IMG/VR virus record: IMGVR_UViG_3300045284_000385
Location: 1 to 64,000 of that record
Source of the DNA: a virus
DNA length: 64,000 nt
Strand: one strand, 5' to 3'
This document shows positions 40,194 through 49,900 of the stretch, piece by piece. Position 1 is the first letter of the stretch. Every line of letters starts with the position of its first letter. The position numbers were made by a program, and so were the translations under genes. Under the pieces are notes generated by a model. The model had not been told where the DNA came from, did no database searches, and was given only the letters and a program-made list of their open reading frames with translations.

Positions 40194-41987
40194 ATGGGAT
40201 TCCAGCAACGGCGCACACGGCCTCAACCGGTAACTCCAAACAATGTGCTTCCGGTTGTCTATACGCAGACCTTGACGGGCTCGATATCTTCTTCTGGGAC
40301 AACGGCCTTACAGTCTCAACGAATCTATCCAGGCTCGGTTTCTCCTAGTGGAGCACTGGCAAGGAAAATATTCTCTAATTATTTCGGATCCGAGACTACT
40401 ACGGGAGCGATTCTCAAGGCAATGACGGGCCGAATATTTTCTGGCACCGTCTCCCCCTCCGGGGCAATGGCAAATCTAGCAGTGAAGGTTCGTGCATTCG
40501 CTGGAACGGTCACCTCCTCTGGAGCCTTGGCCGAGAAAGTTTTAAGGGGATTTTCCGGGACAGTCACGTCTTCCGGCGCCTTGATTAAGAAAGCTTTCAG
40601 AAATTTCGCTGGAACGGTCACCCCGAGCGCAACGCTTACAGCCTTCAAGTCTTTCTTTACAATAGCTGGGACCGTCACCTCGTCCGGCCTGCTCATCAGG
40701 AAGCCCGTGATTATCAGGAGCGGTACGGTCACATCTTCTGGAATAGCTGGTCGAAGTTTCTCAAAGCTACTTTCCGGGGTCTTCAGTGCTGGAGCAACGA
40801 CGATTGCATGGGATGCAGTTTCCGGGGCTACAGGTTACAAATTTTACATTGGCACGGCGACAGGCCTCTACATCTATGACGGCTCGCCGATTGATGTCGG
40901 CAATGTCTTGCAATACCGAATTACTAATCTGCCGAACAATCCCTACTTCATAGCCATCACTGCCTATAACGGGTCTGGTGAATCAGGTTTCTCATCCGAG
41001 ATCAGCGTTACGATTGCAGGCGGGCTCTATTCGGCACTGACTCAATTAAAGGTCAGCGTCAAATCTATCGGCGGGGTCCTGACGCCGGCAGCGGCCATCA
41101 TCAAGCGCGTTTCTAAGGGATTTGCAGGCACGAACACATCGAGCGGACTCTCAAGTAATTTTGCTATTGCCAAGCGCAGCTATCAGGGGACGGTCACTTC
41201 CTCCGGTGCCATAATCAGACAGCCGGTCAAGGCTATTTTTGCAGCGGTCAATAGTTCAGGCGCGCTCATCAAGAAGGCGATCCGGAATATCTCCGGGGCT
41301 GTTACTCCTGCTGGAGCACGAATCTCTAAGTCGCTCAAGGGCTTTGCTGGCACGGTCACCTCTTCCGGCGCATTGTCCTCAAGCAAACTTACCAATCTTT
41401 TCACGATCACACTGAGTGGCGGGATTTCTTCTGTCGGAACATTGGCAAAGATGGCGAAGCGGATCTGGGGCGGAACTATCGCGTCTATCGCTTCGGTTCA
41501 GACCATGGCGAGCAAGACCATGGTGGGGACCGTGACGGCTTCAGGATCGGCTGCCATGCTTTGCAATAAGCTCACAGCCGGACTCGTCAATTTGGCTGGA
41601 TCCATAGTCAAAATACCTACGAGAATTTCAAGCGGAGTTCTTCAGCCGATCGGAAACATCGTACTCTCTTCGATCTCGGGCCTAAAGCTGATCGTTCTTG
41701 TTGGAGTTGTAACAGCGTCTGGTGCGATCGTGAAATATGTTTCGGCTATCAAGTCGGGAGCTATCAATTATTCCGGGATTCTTGCTAATCGCATCGGCAA
41801 GAGTTTTGACGGGTCGGTCTCACTTGCAGGTACCGTACAAATTAGGCGGATGGTTAATATTGCGCTGGACGGTGTTGTCACTTTATTCGGAACACTGATA
41901 ACACTTCTTTCTCAAGCCCATTTTGAGATTGTGCGCACTCGAGTGATAAGCCTGGTGCGAAGAACAAAAGCGAAATTGATAGGGTAA
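40194..41987 (+). CDS. repeat-rich fibre protein with a central fibronectin III domain
   Basis: 597 residues built from about 22-residue repeats of the form F-A/S-GTVTSSGAL-x-KK-x2-R (for example FAGTVTSSGALAEKVLRGFS), roughly 20 copies on both sides. A fibronectin III domain (TIAWDAVSGATGYKFYIGTA ... YFIAITAYNGSGE) sits at ~residues 200-275. The repeats suggest an extended beta-structure fibre. A related but diverged repeat occurs in the 1199-residue tail protein. Confidence 0.7.
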   Translation: MGFQQRRTRPQPVTPNNVLPVVYTQTLTGSISSSGTTALQSQRIYPGSVSPSGALARKIFSNYFGSETTTGAILKAMTGRIFSGTVSPSGAMANLAVKVRAFAGTVTSSGALAEKVLRGFSGTVTSSGALIKKAFRNFAGTVTPSATLTAFKSFFTIAGTVTSSGLLIRKPVIIRSGTVTSSGIAGRSFSKLLSGVFSAGATTIAWDAVSGATGYKFYIGTATGLYIYDGSPIDVGNVLQYRITNLPNNPYFIAITAYNGSGESGFSSEISVTIAGGLYSALTQLKVSVKSIGGVLTPAAAIIKRVSKGFAGTNTSSGLSSNFAIAKRSYQGTVTSSGAIIRQPVKAIFAAVNSSGALIKKAIRNISGAVTPAGARISKSLKGFAGTVTSSGALSSSKLTNLFTITLSGGISSVGTLAKMAKRIWGGTIASIASVQTMASKTMVGTVTASGSAAMLCNKLTAGLVNLAGSIVKIPTRISSGVLQPIGNIVLSSISGLKLIVLVGVVTASGAIVKYVSAIKSGAINYSGILANRIGKSFDGSVSLAGTVQIRRMVNIALDGVVTLFGTLITLLSQAHFEIVRTRVISLVRRTKAKLIG

Positions 41988-41995
41988 AAAAAGGG

Positions 41996-42349
41996 ATGCC
42001 AAACTTTACGCCATTGGTAGAAGTAGTTGAGGGCTGGACGGATCCACTTGAGTTTCAGCTCGTGGCGATAGATCCGGTGAGTAGTGCCGATATCGTTTTG
42101 AATCTTGTGGGAAGAGATTTCACCCTAATTCTGGCTGGCAATGATAAGACTCTCGTAGATGTCTCCGGAAAGCTTCAGGCGGCCGATGCCTTGACCGGCA
42201 AGGTGAAATTCTTCCCTGACCAAACCGATCTGAAGGCATCTTTGAGCCCTTATCGCGCGCGTTGGAAGATAACGGATTCCGGGAAAGACTATTTTCTCCC
42301 AAATGGTCCTGCAGACTATTGGGATGTGTATCCGGTGACCGAACAATGA
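41996..42349 (+). CDS. BppU-like N-terminal domain / virion protein
   Basis: 117 residues. VEGWTDPLEFQLVAIDPVSS and ALTGKVKFFPDQTDLKASLS, then YRARWKITDSGKDYFLP follow the pattern of small phage beta domains that describe baseplate or fibre attachment. It overlaps the connector gene by ATGA. Confidence 0.6.
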   Translation: MPNFTPLVEVVEGWTDPLEFQLVAIDPVSSADIVLNLVGRDFTLILAGNDKTLVDVSGKLQAADALTGKVKFFPDQTDLKASLSPYRARWKITDSGKDYFLPNGPADYWDVYPVTEQ

Positions 42350-42786
42350 CCTGGAGCTATGATCACGCGCTGACCCAGAGCAAAGATAAGGTCAGATTCC
42401 ATATAGGGGATACCGACCCTGGGAGTCGCAATAATTGGCTTGTTCAGGATGAAGAGATTATGTTCGCTTTGAGTCAGGAAGGGACCGTCAGAGATGCCGC
42501 GGCTTTGATGTGCGAGCACCTTGCCGCTCGTTTTGCGAAGGATGCGGACAAGCAAGTCGGAGACCTACGGATTAGCCTCTCACAGAGGGCGGAGGCTTAT
42601 GCCAAGACGGCGGGGAGATTGAGGAATCGCAATTCTATCTTTGTCACTCCGTCTGCCGGCGGGATCGTGATCGCTGAGAAGCAGGCTCAGGAGCAGGATG
42701 ACAGCAAGGTCAAGCCATTCTTCGGGCGGGACATGATGGACAACGAGGGAGCAGTTGATTCCAGCGCGCAGATGACCGAGGATTGA
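42346..42786 (+). CDS. head-tail connector protein
   Basis: ATG at 42346 overlaps the previous stop (ATGA); 146 residues. DKVRFHIGDTDPGSRNNWLV, then QDEEIMFALSQEG and SQRAEAYAKTAGRLRNR are typical of gp6/gp15-like adaptor proteins that dock under the portal. The following genes (stopper, gp10-like, terminator) confirm a head-tail joining block. Confidence 0.75.
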   Translation: MTWSYDHALTQSKDKVRFHIGDTDPGSRNNWLVQDEEIMFALSQEGTVRDAAALMCEHLAARFAKDADKQVGDLRISLSQRAEAYAKTAGRLRNRNSIFVTPSAGGIVIAEKQAQEQDDSKVKPFFGRDMMDNEGAVDSSAQMTED

Positions 42787-42793
42787 TAATGCC

Positions 42794-43120
42794 ATGGCTT
42801 TTGAGGATGACTTCACAGAGTTTTTTGCTCACGTTGTCAATATCGCTCCTTATGCTTCTCAGGATGGCTATGGAGCAGCGGCCTATGGAACTGGGATTGA
42901 TTACCCGGCGAGGATCGTTAACACGGTGAAGATGATTCGAGCGGCTGACGGACAAGAGAGGGTTTCTAATACGAGCATCTGGATCGGCACGGATGCTGCG
43001 ATTTCTCCGAAGGACAAATTGACGTTGCCAAGCGCGTTCAGTCCGCAGACTCCACCGATATTGAGGGTCGATCGAGTCACCGACGACGAGGGGATCCACC
43101 ACACGAAACTATATGCCTAA
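42794..43120 (+). CDS. head-closure / stopper-type protein
   Basis: 108 residues. GIDYPARIVNTVKMIRAADG and TSIWIGTDAAISPKDKLTLP resemble phage head-closure (gp16-like) beta barrels. Its position between adaptor and HK97 gp10-like genes supports this role. It overlaps the next gene by 8 bp. Confidence 0.7.
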   Translation: MAFEDDFTEFFAHVVNIAPYASQDGYGAAAYGTGIDYPARIVNTVKMIRAADGQERVSNTSIWIGTDAAISPKDKLTLPSAFSPQTPPILRVDRVTDDEGIHHTKLYA

Positions 43121-43514
43121 GTTCATCGAGTTTGGGTTCACGAATTTGAATGAAACCTTGCAGAAGCTCAGCAAGCTTGGAGATCGAGCTAACTTCGAGT
43201 TGAGCAAGGCTCTCTTTCAAGAGGCTGAAAAGGTCATGGCGGTCAGCAAGGAATACGTTCCTGTTGATACTGGGGCTTTGAGGAGCTCCGGCCATGTGCA
43301 GCAGCCGAGCGTCAACGGGAATGTTGCAGAGGTAACCATGAGCTATGGCGGGCCATCTGTTGATTATGCCGTGATAGTTCATGAGGATCTGAACGCGCAT
43401 CATCCGCATGGCGTCAGTAAATATTTGGAAACTCCGTTGAATGCAGCTCTGCCACAGCTCGACGAGAACCTCTCGAAGGCCTTGCAGACGGCGATTGATA
43501 CAACGATGGGATGA
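43113..43514 (+). CDS. HK97 gp10-like neck protein
   Basis: 133 residues. KEYVPVDTGALRSSGHVQQP is the family signature, followed by VDYAVIVHEDLNAHHPHG and KYLETPLNAALPQL. Such proteins complete the head-tail interface. Confidence 0.9.
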   Translation: MPKFIEFGFTNLNETLQKLSKLGDRANFELSKALFQEAEKVMAVSKEYVPVDTGALRSSGHVQQPSVNGNVAEVTMSYGGPSVDYAVIVHEDLNAHHPHGVSKYLETPLNAALPQLDENLSKALQTAIDTTMG

Positions 43515-43517
43515 GGA

Positions 43518-43922
43518 ATGCTTTTAGATGAACTTGCACTGTATTTGCAAACTCAGGGACTCGGGACGGTCGGGACAACGATCTTTAAGGGGACCCTCCC
43601 GGACCAACCCGACGCCTGCACCGCCGTCTTCGAGTACGCTGGGCTGCCGAGTGAAAAGACCTTCAGTCCTACACCGGGCGCAGCAGTCGAGGAAAAGCCA
43701 AGAGTGCAGATCGTTTGTCGTGGCATCAAGCAGGACTATCAGACTCCGAGAACTCAGGCCGATGCGATCTGGAAAGCCCTCGATGGGCTTGGGAACGTGA
43801 CGATGAGTGGGACCGGTTATCTTTGGATTGAGGCTTTGCAATCTCCGTTTCTGATGCGCAGAGACGAGAACGAAAGGGTGTACATCGCGGTCAATTATCA
43901 GGTCATGAAGAGGCTAAGCTGA
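43518..43922 (+). CDS. tail terminator / minor neck protein
   Basis: 134 residues. LLDELALYLQTQGLGTVGTT at the N-terminus and VQIVCRGIKQDYQTPRTQAD, then YIAVNYQVMKRLS fit gpU-like tail terminators (DUF4128-type). It follows the gp10-like gene as in other siphophages. Confidence 0.75.
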   Translation: MLLDELALYLQTQGLGTVGTTIFKGTLPDQPDACTAVFEYAGLPSEKTFSPTPGAAVEEKPRVQIVCRGIKQDYQTPRTQADAIWKALDGLGNVTMSGTGYLWIEALQSPFLMRRDENERVYIAVNYQVMKRLS

Positions 43923-44188
43923 TGGAACGAACAACCGAAGGCGTACTAGGTAAGCCAGTCTGCAATTGGTGCGGAACCATCCATCAGGGGACCTGCCCGC
44001 GGATCAAAGCGATGGACTTTCATCTTAATGGTAGCTTGAGCCGGATCGAGTTTCATGAGCCGAAGCAGGAAGCTCAGAAAGATCAAGGCTGCCAGCATTC
44101 GAATCGAGCAGACGTGAGCGTGATGGGTAGCCCGCGCTGGATGTGTAAGGATTGCGGATTCGTAAAAGAGGAAATAACGAGGCACTAA
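43922..44188 (+). CDS. zinc-ribbon protein in the tail block
   Basis: 88 residues beginning on the last base of the previous stop (TGATGG). Cys pairs occur at CNWCGTIHQGTC and CKDCGFVKEE, separated by ~65 residues. Function unknown; several such small metal-binding proteins are scattered through this genome. Confidence 0.6.
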   Translation: MERTTEGVLGKPVCNWCGTIHQGTCPRIKAMDFHLNGSLSRIEFHEPKQEAQKDQGCQHSNRADVSVMGSPRWMCKDCGFVKEEITRH

Positions 44189-44216
44189 TTTCTAGGTTCC
44201 AAAGGAGATTCAGACC

Positions 44217-44942
44217 ATGGGCTTTCCAATTCATTACCGTGATGCCAAAGTTTTCTTGGCTCAATTCAACCTTTCGGGCGATCTGAACAGTATTTCACTC
44301 ACTCAGAGTGTCGACATAAACGATGGCACACAATTTGGAGCAAGTTCAAAAGTGCGCCTGCCGGGAATGTATACCGCGCAGTGGGATCTGAAAGGCTTCT
44401 CGCAGTTCGGGACCGGGCTCAATGATGAATTAATCCAGGCGCGCGTTGGTCAAATAGATCTGCCCATGACGATCATCCCTGAAGGCCTGGTCTATGCCAA
44501 TCCAGCTCTTTTTTTCAAGGCTGCCCTTGGCATGTACAAATGGGGAGCTCCTCAAGGCGGGTTGATTGGGTTCGAAGCGTCTGGGCAAACCAGCGGCTGG
44601 CAGATCATCAATGGCAAGGTCGAGGAATTGGGGGCCGTCGCTAGGACAGCGACCGGGAATAGTGCCGGTACAACCGCTGTTGGCGCCGTCTCTGCGACTC
44701 AGTATCTCTATGGAATTGTCCATGTTTTGTCGGCTACGGGGACGCTGGACTTGGTTATTGAAAGCTATACCACTGGCGCCTTTACGAGCCCAACAACGCG
44801 GCTCACGTTCCCACAGATTACAGCGGTAGGCTCGAACATCCTTCGCGCTGCCGGACCCATCACGGATACATTTTTCCGCTTCAAATGGACGTTGGCCGCC
44901 TCGCCGTCTTTCACGTTCCTTGCGGCGTTGGGAATTTTCTAA
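44217..44942 (+). CDS. major tail protein (tube) candidate
   Basis: 241 residues after AAAGGAGA. KVFLAQFNLSGDLNSISLTQ, then FGASSKVRLPGMYTAQWDLK is characteristic of a group of siphophage tube proteins; the C-terminal half (GTLDLVIESYTTGAF) looks like an added beta domain. A second, smaller tube-like gene lies at 45287. Confidence 0.75.
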   Translation: MGFPIHYRDAKVFLAQFNLSGDLNSISLTQSVDINDGTQFGASSKVRLPGMYTAQWDLKGFSQFGTGLNDELIQARVGQIDLPMTIIPEGLVYANPALFFKAALGMYKWGAPQGGLIGFEASGQTSGWQIINGKVEELGAVARTATGNSAGTTAVGAVSATQYLYGIVHVLSATGTLDLVIESYTTGAFTSPTTRLTFPQITAVGSNILRAAGPITDTFFRFKWTLAASPSFTFLAALGIF

Positions 44943-44946
44943 AAAA

Positions 44947-45261
44947 ATGAGCCTGACCTTAGATCGGAATGACCCAAAGTTAAAGCAAATCAGACCGGAT
45001 GGTCAGCAGGAGGCTTACCTTGTGCTGTCCGATGAGGAAAGGGCTAAGGGGTTCGTGAGACCGCTGCGCAATTCTTACAAGCATTTAGCGTGCGGTACGG
45101 TTACCACCATGGGGCAGGCTCTTTCGGAAACATACGCCAGAGATCCGGAGTTCTATGGAGGCACGTTTTGCTGCGCTTGCGGAACTCATTTCAGGCTGAT
45201 TGATGAGAATGGGAATCCAGCCTTTATCTGGACAGAAGACGGACAAGCGGTAGGAAGCTAA
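44947..45261 (+). CDS. hypothetical protein with zinc-ribbon features
   Basis: 104 residues from ATG at 44947. It contains EERAKGFVRPLRNSYKHLAC, then TFCCACGTHFRLIDENGNP, giving three cysteines that could bind zinc. Found between two tube-like genes. Homologues with the same V-RPLR-x-S-Y-x-H opening are common in phage tail regions; function unknown. Confidence 0.65.
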   Translation: MSLTLDRNDPKLKQIRPDGQQEAYLVLSDEERAKGFVRPLRNSYKHLACGTVTTMGQALSETYARDPEFYGGTFCCACGTHFRLIDENGNPAFIWTEDGQAVGS

Positions 45262-45286
45262 AAAGTATAAAAGGGAGTTAATCACA

Positions 45287-45700
45287 ATGACAACGCCTAT
45301 TACATTCGTTAACGGAATGGTCGTCATAAATGGCGTAGATCTTTCCGATCACGCCACGCAAGGCACCTTCACCGAGAACGCCGATATGCTGGATTCGAGC
45401 AAGTTCGGAGATCGCGCGCACGCGAAGACGCCAGGCCTGCTCGATTCACAATTGCAAATCGACTTCCTGCAAGACTTCGCGGCCAGCAAGGTGCATCAAA
45501 CTCTGTTCCCGCTTGTCGGAGCTGCTCCATTCACCGTGGCTTTTAGACCGGTCAATGCGGCCAAGTCCGTGACAAATCCTGAATACACTTTCCAGGCGAT
45601 CCTCCAAAATTTTGACCCATCATCGGGCCAGGTCGGGACTTTGCTGAAAACTTCCGTAACGTTCCTCAGTGCGGGGGATGTAACGAGAGCAATTGCGTAG
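45287..45700 (+). CDS. second tail tube-like protein
   Basis: 137 residues. GMVVINGVDLSDHATQGTFT, then DRAHAKTPGLLDSQLQIDFL, and a C-terminus TLLKTSVTFLSAGDVTRAIA resemble the core fold of siphophage tube proteins. It directly precedes the chaperone genes, the usual tube position. Which of the two forms the tube is not decided by sequence alone. Confidence 0.75.
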   Translation: MTTPITFVNGMVVINGVDLSDHATQGTFTENADMLDSSKFGDRAHAKTPGLLDSQLQIDFLQDFAASKVHQTLFPLVGAAPFTVAFRPVNAAKSVTNPEYTFQAILQNFDPSSGQVGTLLKTSVTFLSAGDVTRAIA

Positions 45701-45721
45701 AAAATAAACGAGAGGTCTTTT

Positions 45722-46528
45722 ATGTCTGAACCCCAATCAGCCGTCGCCCTCATCAAAGACGTTCCCCACTATGAATTGACGGCGCAGGAACTTGTCTTCC
45801 CTCTGAAGGTCGAGCAGGATGGCGGAGAATTCGTCGTATTGTTCCACGTGGCACCTTATCTGGGATCCGAGCTGAAAGATTTGCTCAATGCTCTGGGCAG
45901 AAGGTTCGTCACGACCGGGCGAGCCACGGTCCGAATGGAACCCGGAAGCCGGGAAGCCACAAAGCCGTTTTTCGACCGCTACTTTCTGAAGATGGGAGGG
46001 ATTGCTGGAAACAATGGAGACGGTCCCCCCAGTCTTGAAATGCAGAAGGCTTTTCTTGCCGACAATGATTATCTCAAATCGCGTGCAGTCCTCGAGGGGT
46101 ATGGGGGAATAATTATCGAGGACGCGGAAGAGTCAGAAGCAAAACCAAAAGTCTTTCGTCTCGACATGGCGAAGAACCGAATTGTCAAGACTGGCTTCAC
46201 GCTCTATTCAGTGGAACGCAATGCCTCCTACAAGATCGGAATCGATCATACCCTGAAAAAAGAAAGCGCTGCAGACCTGGCCAAGTATGAGAAGGCAACC
46301 TCGCTGGGCGAGATGAATATTCGAAAGCAGGAATGGCGCTCCTTGGAAGATTACGAGGCTATCGAAAAGCTCTATGACTCCTTGATTCTCAGTGTATCCG
46401 GCGCCGTGGTCAATGGGACCATCTGCACTGAGGAGAATCAGAAAGAGTGGGTCCGGCTAATTCCTTTCTGGTTCAAGAGCGCCACGATTGATGAAGCATT
46501 TAGGCGGGTTCGAATAAAAAACGTCTGA
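45722..46528 (+). CDS. tail assembly chaperone, short (gpG-like) product
   Basis: 268 residues. PHYELTAQELVFPLKVEQDG and HVAPYLGSELKDLLNALGRR are typical of chaperones preceding tape measure genes. Near the stop (46526-46528) is A AAA AAC at 46516-46522 in the correct phase for -1 slippage, so a fraction of ribosomes should continue into the downstream frame to give a 422-residue GT-type product. Confidence 0.8.
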   Translation: MSEPQSAVALIKDVPHYELTAQELVFPLKVEQDGGEFVVLFHVAPYLGSELKDLLNALGRRFVTTGRATVRMEPGSREATKPFFDRYFLKMGGIAGNNGDGPPSLEMQKAFLADNDYLKSRAVLEGYGGIIIEDAEESEAKPKVFRLDMAKNRIVKTGFTLYSVERNASYKIGIDHTLKKESAADLAKYEKATSLGEMNIRKQEWRSLEDYEAIEKLYDSLILSVSGAVVNGTICTEENQKEWVRLIPFWFKSATIDEAFRRVRIKNV

Positions 46529-46553
46529 TCGCGGAAGGCCTGCCGTTGGCCTT
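46516..46553 (+). promoter_or_regulatory. -1 programmed ribosomal frameshift site
   Basis: The zero frame reads ATA AAA AAC GTC TGA, giving slippery heptamer A AAA AAC at 46516-46522. After a 12-base spacer, AAGGCC (46535-46540) pairs with GGCCTT (46548-46553) around a 7-base loop, a plausible stimulatory hairpin. The -1 frame is open from the slip site into the downstream reading frame, as in lambda G-GT. Confidence 0.85.
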
Positions 46554-46989
46554 TCGCGCGTACTTCGAGGGAATCGGAGCTAAATGCGACAGGGAGCCAG
46601 ACTTCGAAGAGCTCTTCACCATTCTCGGAGATCGAAAGCAGCAAGAGGCCATCAGGCTGGAACACCCGGGCAGGCATTGCGAGATTCTGAAAAAATATCC
46701 GGTTGCTTGCCGAGAGTGCCCATTCAGTCCGTACAACGGCCCACAGAAGGAACTGATCGAGGCTTCCGAGGTGTACGGTGGCCTGATTGAGCAGTCGATC
46801 TTGCTGCATGATTGTCAGGAGTTAGGGGTTGGACAGAGTCAGGAAGAGATGATGCCGGAAGAATTCATGATGCTCAGGATCGCTCATCGGGAATTGGACC
46901 AGGCGAAGCTGAATGTCCAGGCCAAGCACATGGCTGCAAACATGGCTGAGATCATCGGGAAGATGTTTAGCGGTAGCGGTCAATCGTAA
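46522..46989 (+). CDS. tail assembly chaperone, frameshift extension (gpT-like)
   Basis: Entered by -1 frameshift; 155 residues after slippage (CGT at 46522 onward). There is no good start of its own; TTG at 46546 lacks a binding site. It includes FRAYFEGIGAKCDREPDFEE and four cysteines (around HCEILKKYPVACRECPF and LHDC). In lambda the T domain recruits the tape measure protein, whose gene begins on the last base of this one. Confidence 0.8.
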   Translation, partial: RLIAEGLPLAFRAYFEGIGAKCDREPDFEELFTILGDRKQQEAIRLEHPGRHCEILKKYPVACRECPFSPYNGPQKELIEASEVYGGLIEQSILLHDCQELGVGQSQEEMMPEEFMMLRIAHRELDQAKLNVQAKHMAANMAEIIGKMFSGSGQS

Positions 46990-49900
46990 TGGATACCATT
47001 CTAAATTTCAGCATTAAGGCTGATACACAGCAGGGTCAGGCAGCTCTCGCTAAATTTACTGATGCCCTGAAAACTACGGGGGCAGCGGCGGAGAGTTCTG
47101 CTCAGCAGGGTCATGCGGCCTACGAGAAGTTTACGGGAGGGGTCTCCCAATTGGGCGATGTCGTGGTTGAGAACAGCAAAAAAATCGCTGCTGGAATGGC
47201 TATTGCCGGAACTGCCATTGAGGCTTTTATGGGGCTTGCTGTTAAAGCATTCTCGCAGGCTGAGGAAGCATCGCTCCTATTTGAAAACGCTTTAAAAGCC
47301 ACGGGCGGCGTGGCTGGAGTTACCACGGGTCAGATAAATGCCCTCGCTGCCGAGTTGCAGAGAACAACAAAATTTCAAGACGACGCGGTAGTTTCGGCTG
47401 GGGCGTTGCTGCTGAGGTTCAAGAATATAGGGAGTGATATTTTCCCGCAGGTTATCAAGACGGCGGCGAACCTGGCTGTAGTTATGGGAACGGATTTGCA
47501 AGAGGCCACGTTCAAATTGGGTAGGGCCCTAGATATGCCGGCAGAAGGGTTTACTCTTTTACAGCGGGCTGGCATTCGATTCACAGATGCTGAGAAGGAC
47601 CTCATCAAGAACATGGCTGAGGCCGGGGATGTGGCCGGAGCTCAGGGAGTAATTCTGCAACGACTGGCCGTAATGAATGATGCAGCAACCGATCAGGCCA
47701 AAGGATTCGCGGGACAATTGTCTCAGCTTGCGAATGAATTCAATAACGTTCAAGAGGTTATTGGAGGAGTGATCGCCGGAGCTCTGGCCCCGCTGGTGTT
47801 AAAGCTCAAGGAGGCTATGATTACGGCTCAAGACTGGGCCAAGGAAAATCCTAATCTCACATCCGGCGTAGTGCTGATGACCGGAGCAGTCGGAGGCCTT
47901 CTCTTAGGCTTGGCCCCGATCGTGGCGATCCTGCCGAATTTGGTAAATGGTTTTACGGTGCTCGGTGCTGCATTCGGTTTGACGGCCGGCGGCGGGTTGG
48001 CCGTGTTAATAGCCGGCGTGGCCGCTGCCTTTGCCCTGCTCTGGGTGAAGATGGATGACATCAAGACTCAATTTGCCGTGACTACTGAGGGCATTAAGAA
48101 CTTGATTTCCGCGCTCAAGAATTCTAGCGATGCGATTCCTAGTTGGGCAAAAGGGTTTCTCGATGCGTTTGCAGCTCTCAAGCCCTATCTGGATGCCCTG
48201 AGATTGCTGGGCGCGTTTGTGAAGAGCAGCAATGATGAAATCAATGATGCCGTGTTCATCGGGACGAAGATGCAGAGCGTCATGAAAGAATCGGCGGCGA
48301 TCACAGATAAATGGAGCCGTAGCCTAGCAGATGAAGCTATGGCGGTTGGGAAAGTAACAGCGGCTCATGTCAAGACCACTGCGGAACTTAAGGCCGAAGA
48401 TGCTGCTGCGAAACTATTCGCAAAAACTCAGGAAGAGATGAACAAGTTGCTCATCGATTCCTTCAATCTTCAGGAGAAAGTCGGTGTCTCGGCGTTCGAC
48501 ACCGCTGAGGACTATAAGGACTTCGCCAAGGCCAGCGAAGATCTGGCGATGAAGCAAATCAATTTGGGCGAAGAGACCAAGCGCACGGCTGATGCGCAGA
48601 CGTTTATAGCAGCGATTCTGTCGGGAGACGTGAAACGTGGAGTGGAAGTTGTTTCAGACAAAATAGCCGGTCCGGCAGGACTCACTGACGCATGGAAAAC
48701 TCTTGGCACGATCAGTGTTGATGAAGCGCGCAGGATGAAGGATGGGGCGGATTTAGCATTCAAGGCGGTCGCGCTCGATGCGGCGTCTACCGCACAGGAT
48801 ATAGTAAATGCCTTCGAGGTCAGAAATCAGAAGATCGCCGCAATCGACGCCCAATTAGGAGTGCAGGCAAAGGCGGCCTCGAAGGAAGTCAGCAATGCCT
48901 GGCTCACGCAGGTCTCGACCATCTTCACAGATATGAGCCGTGGGATGGCAAAGAGCATCGTCGAATGGAAGGGGTTTGGGCAGACGCTGATCGATGTGGC
49001 GAAGACGTTCGCGGAGGGGATGCTACGAATCCTTTTCGAGAATCTGTTCAAGCCATTTCAGAATGCTCTGTCAGGGCTGTTTGGCGGCGCCTCGACGGCG
49101 GGGGGCTCAGCAACCGGTGGAGGCGGTCTTTTCGCCGGTCTGCTGGGATCCGGTGGTGGCCTTGGGTCTTTGATTGGATTGAATGCGGTCGGGAAATTTA
49201 ATACGGGTTCGTTTTCGTCGGCAAGTGGAGCTCTGGGAGCTGGCGGAGGCGCACTGGGCGGCGGCCTTGGCGGTGCGTTGTTTGGATTGTCAGGCACTGG
49301 CACAGGGATTTCATCAGGCATTGGGGCGGGCGGCGGTTTGTTGGCTGGACTTCTAGGGGCAGGTTCCTTTGCTGGGCCTATTGGACTGGCAGTCGGATTG
49401 GCCGCGGCGGGCATTACGGCTTTGATTACGAAAGTATTCGGGGAAAAGGGACGTGAAAAGACGGCTGCGAGTCAACAGGCGAATGCATTCGCAGATACAA
49501 CTTGGAATCAAATCATCCCGGGGGTCACAGGCGGCACAATGACCAGCGCTGAGGGGATGAAGGAACTGATCGCAGCCCACGAGGCCTACAACGCATGGCT
49601 GAAGACCAATACTAACAATCAAGATGTATTTAATCGGTCTGTGGCAAATGGGAATGTCACGTTCGAATCGGCAGCGGCGCAACTCAAGGATCTTGGAGAG
49701 AAGGCGGCAGTGGCAGCGGACGCCCAACACTTCGGCGCCCTGGCGGATGACTTCATAAAGACCGGGAAAATGTCTGATGAGTTTGCTAGCGCCATCACGA
49801 AGGCGGGGGGGAGCTTCCAGATGTTCACGGAAGCTGCCGGAAAGATCCAAGGGCTTCAAGGGGTCCGTACTGAATTCCAATCCCTTAACGACGAGATCAA

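Noticed and set aside
40194-41987. Repetitive DNA as a CRISPR array or tandem satellite
   Set aside because: The repeats are in frame, diverged and encode the ~22-residue protein repeats; there are no conserved palindromic repeats or uniform spacers.
49058-49414. Proline-rich frame on the minus strand inside the tape measure gene
   Set aside because: It mirrors the glycine-rich segment of the tape measure protein on the other strand.
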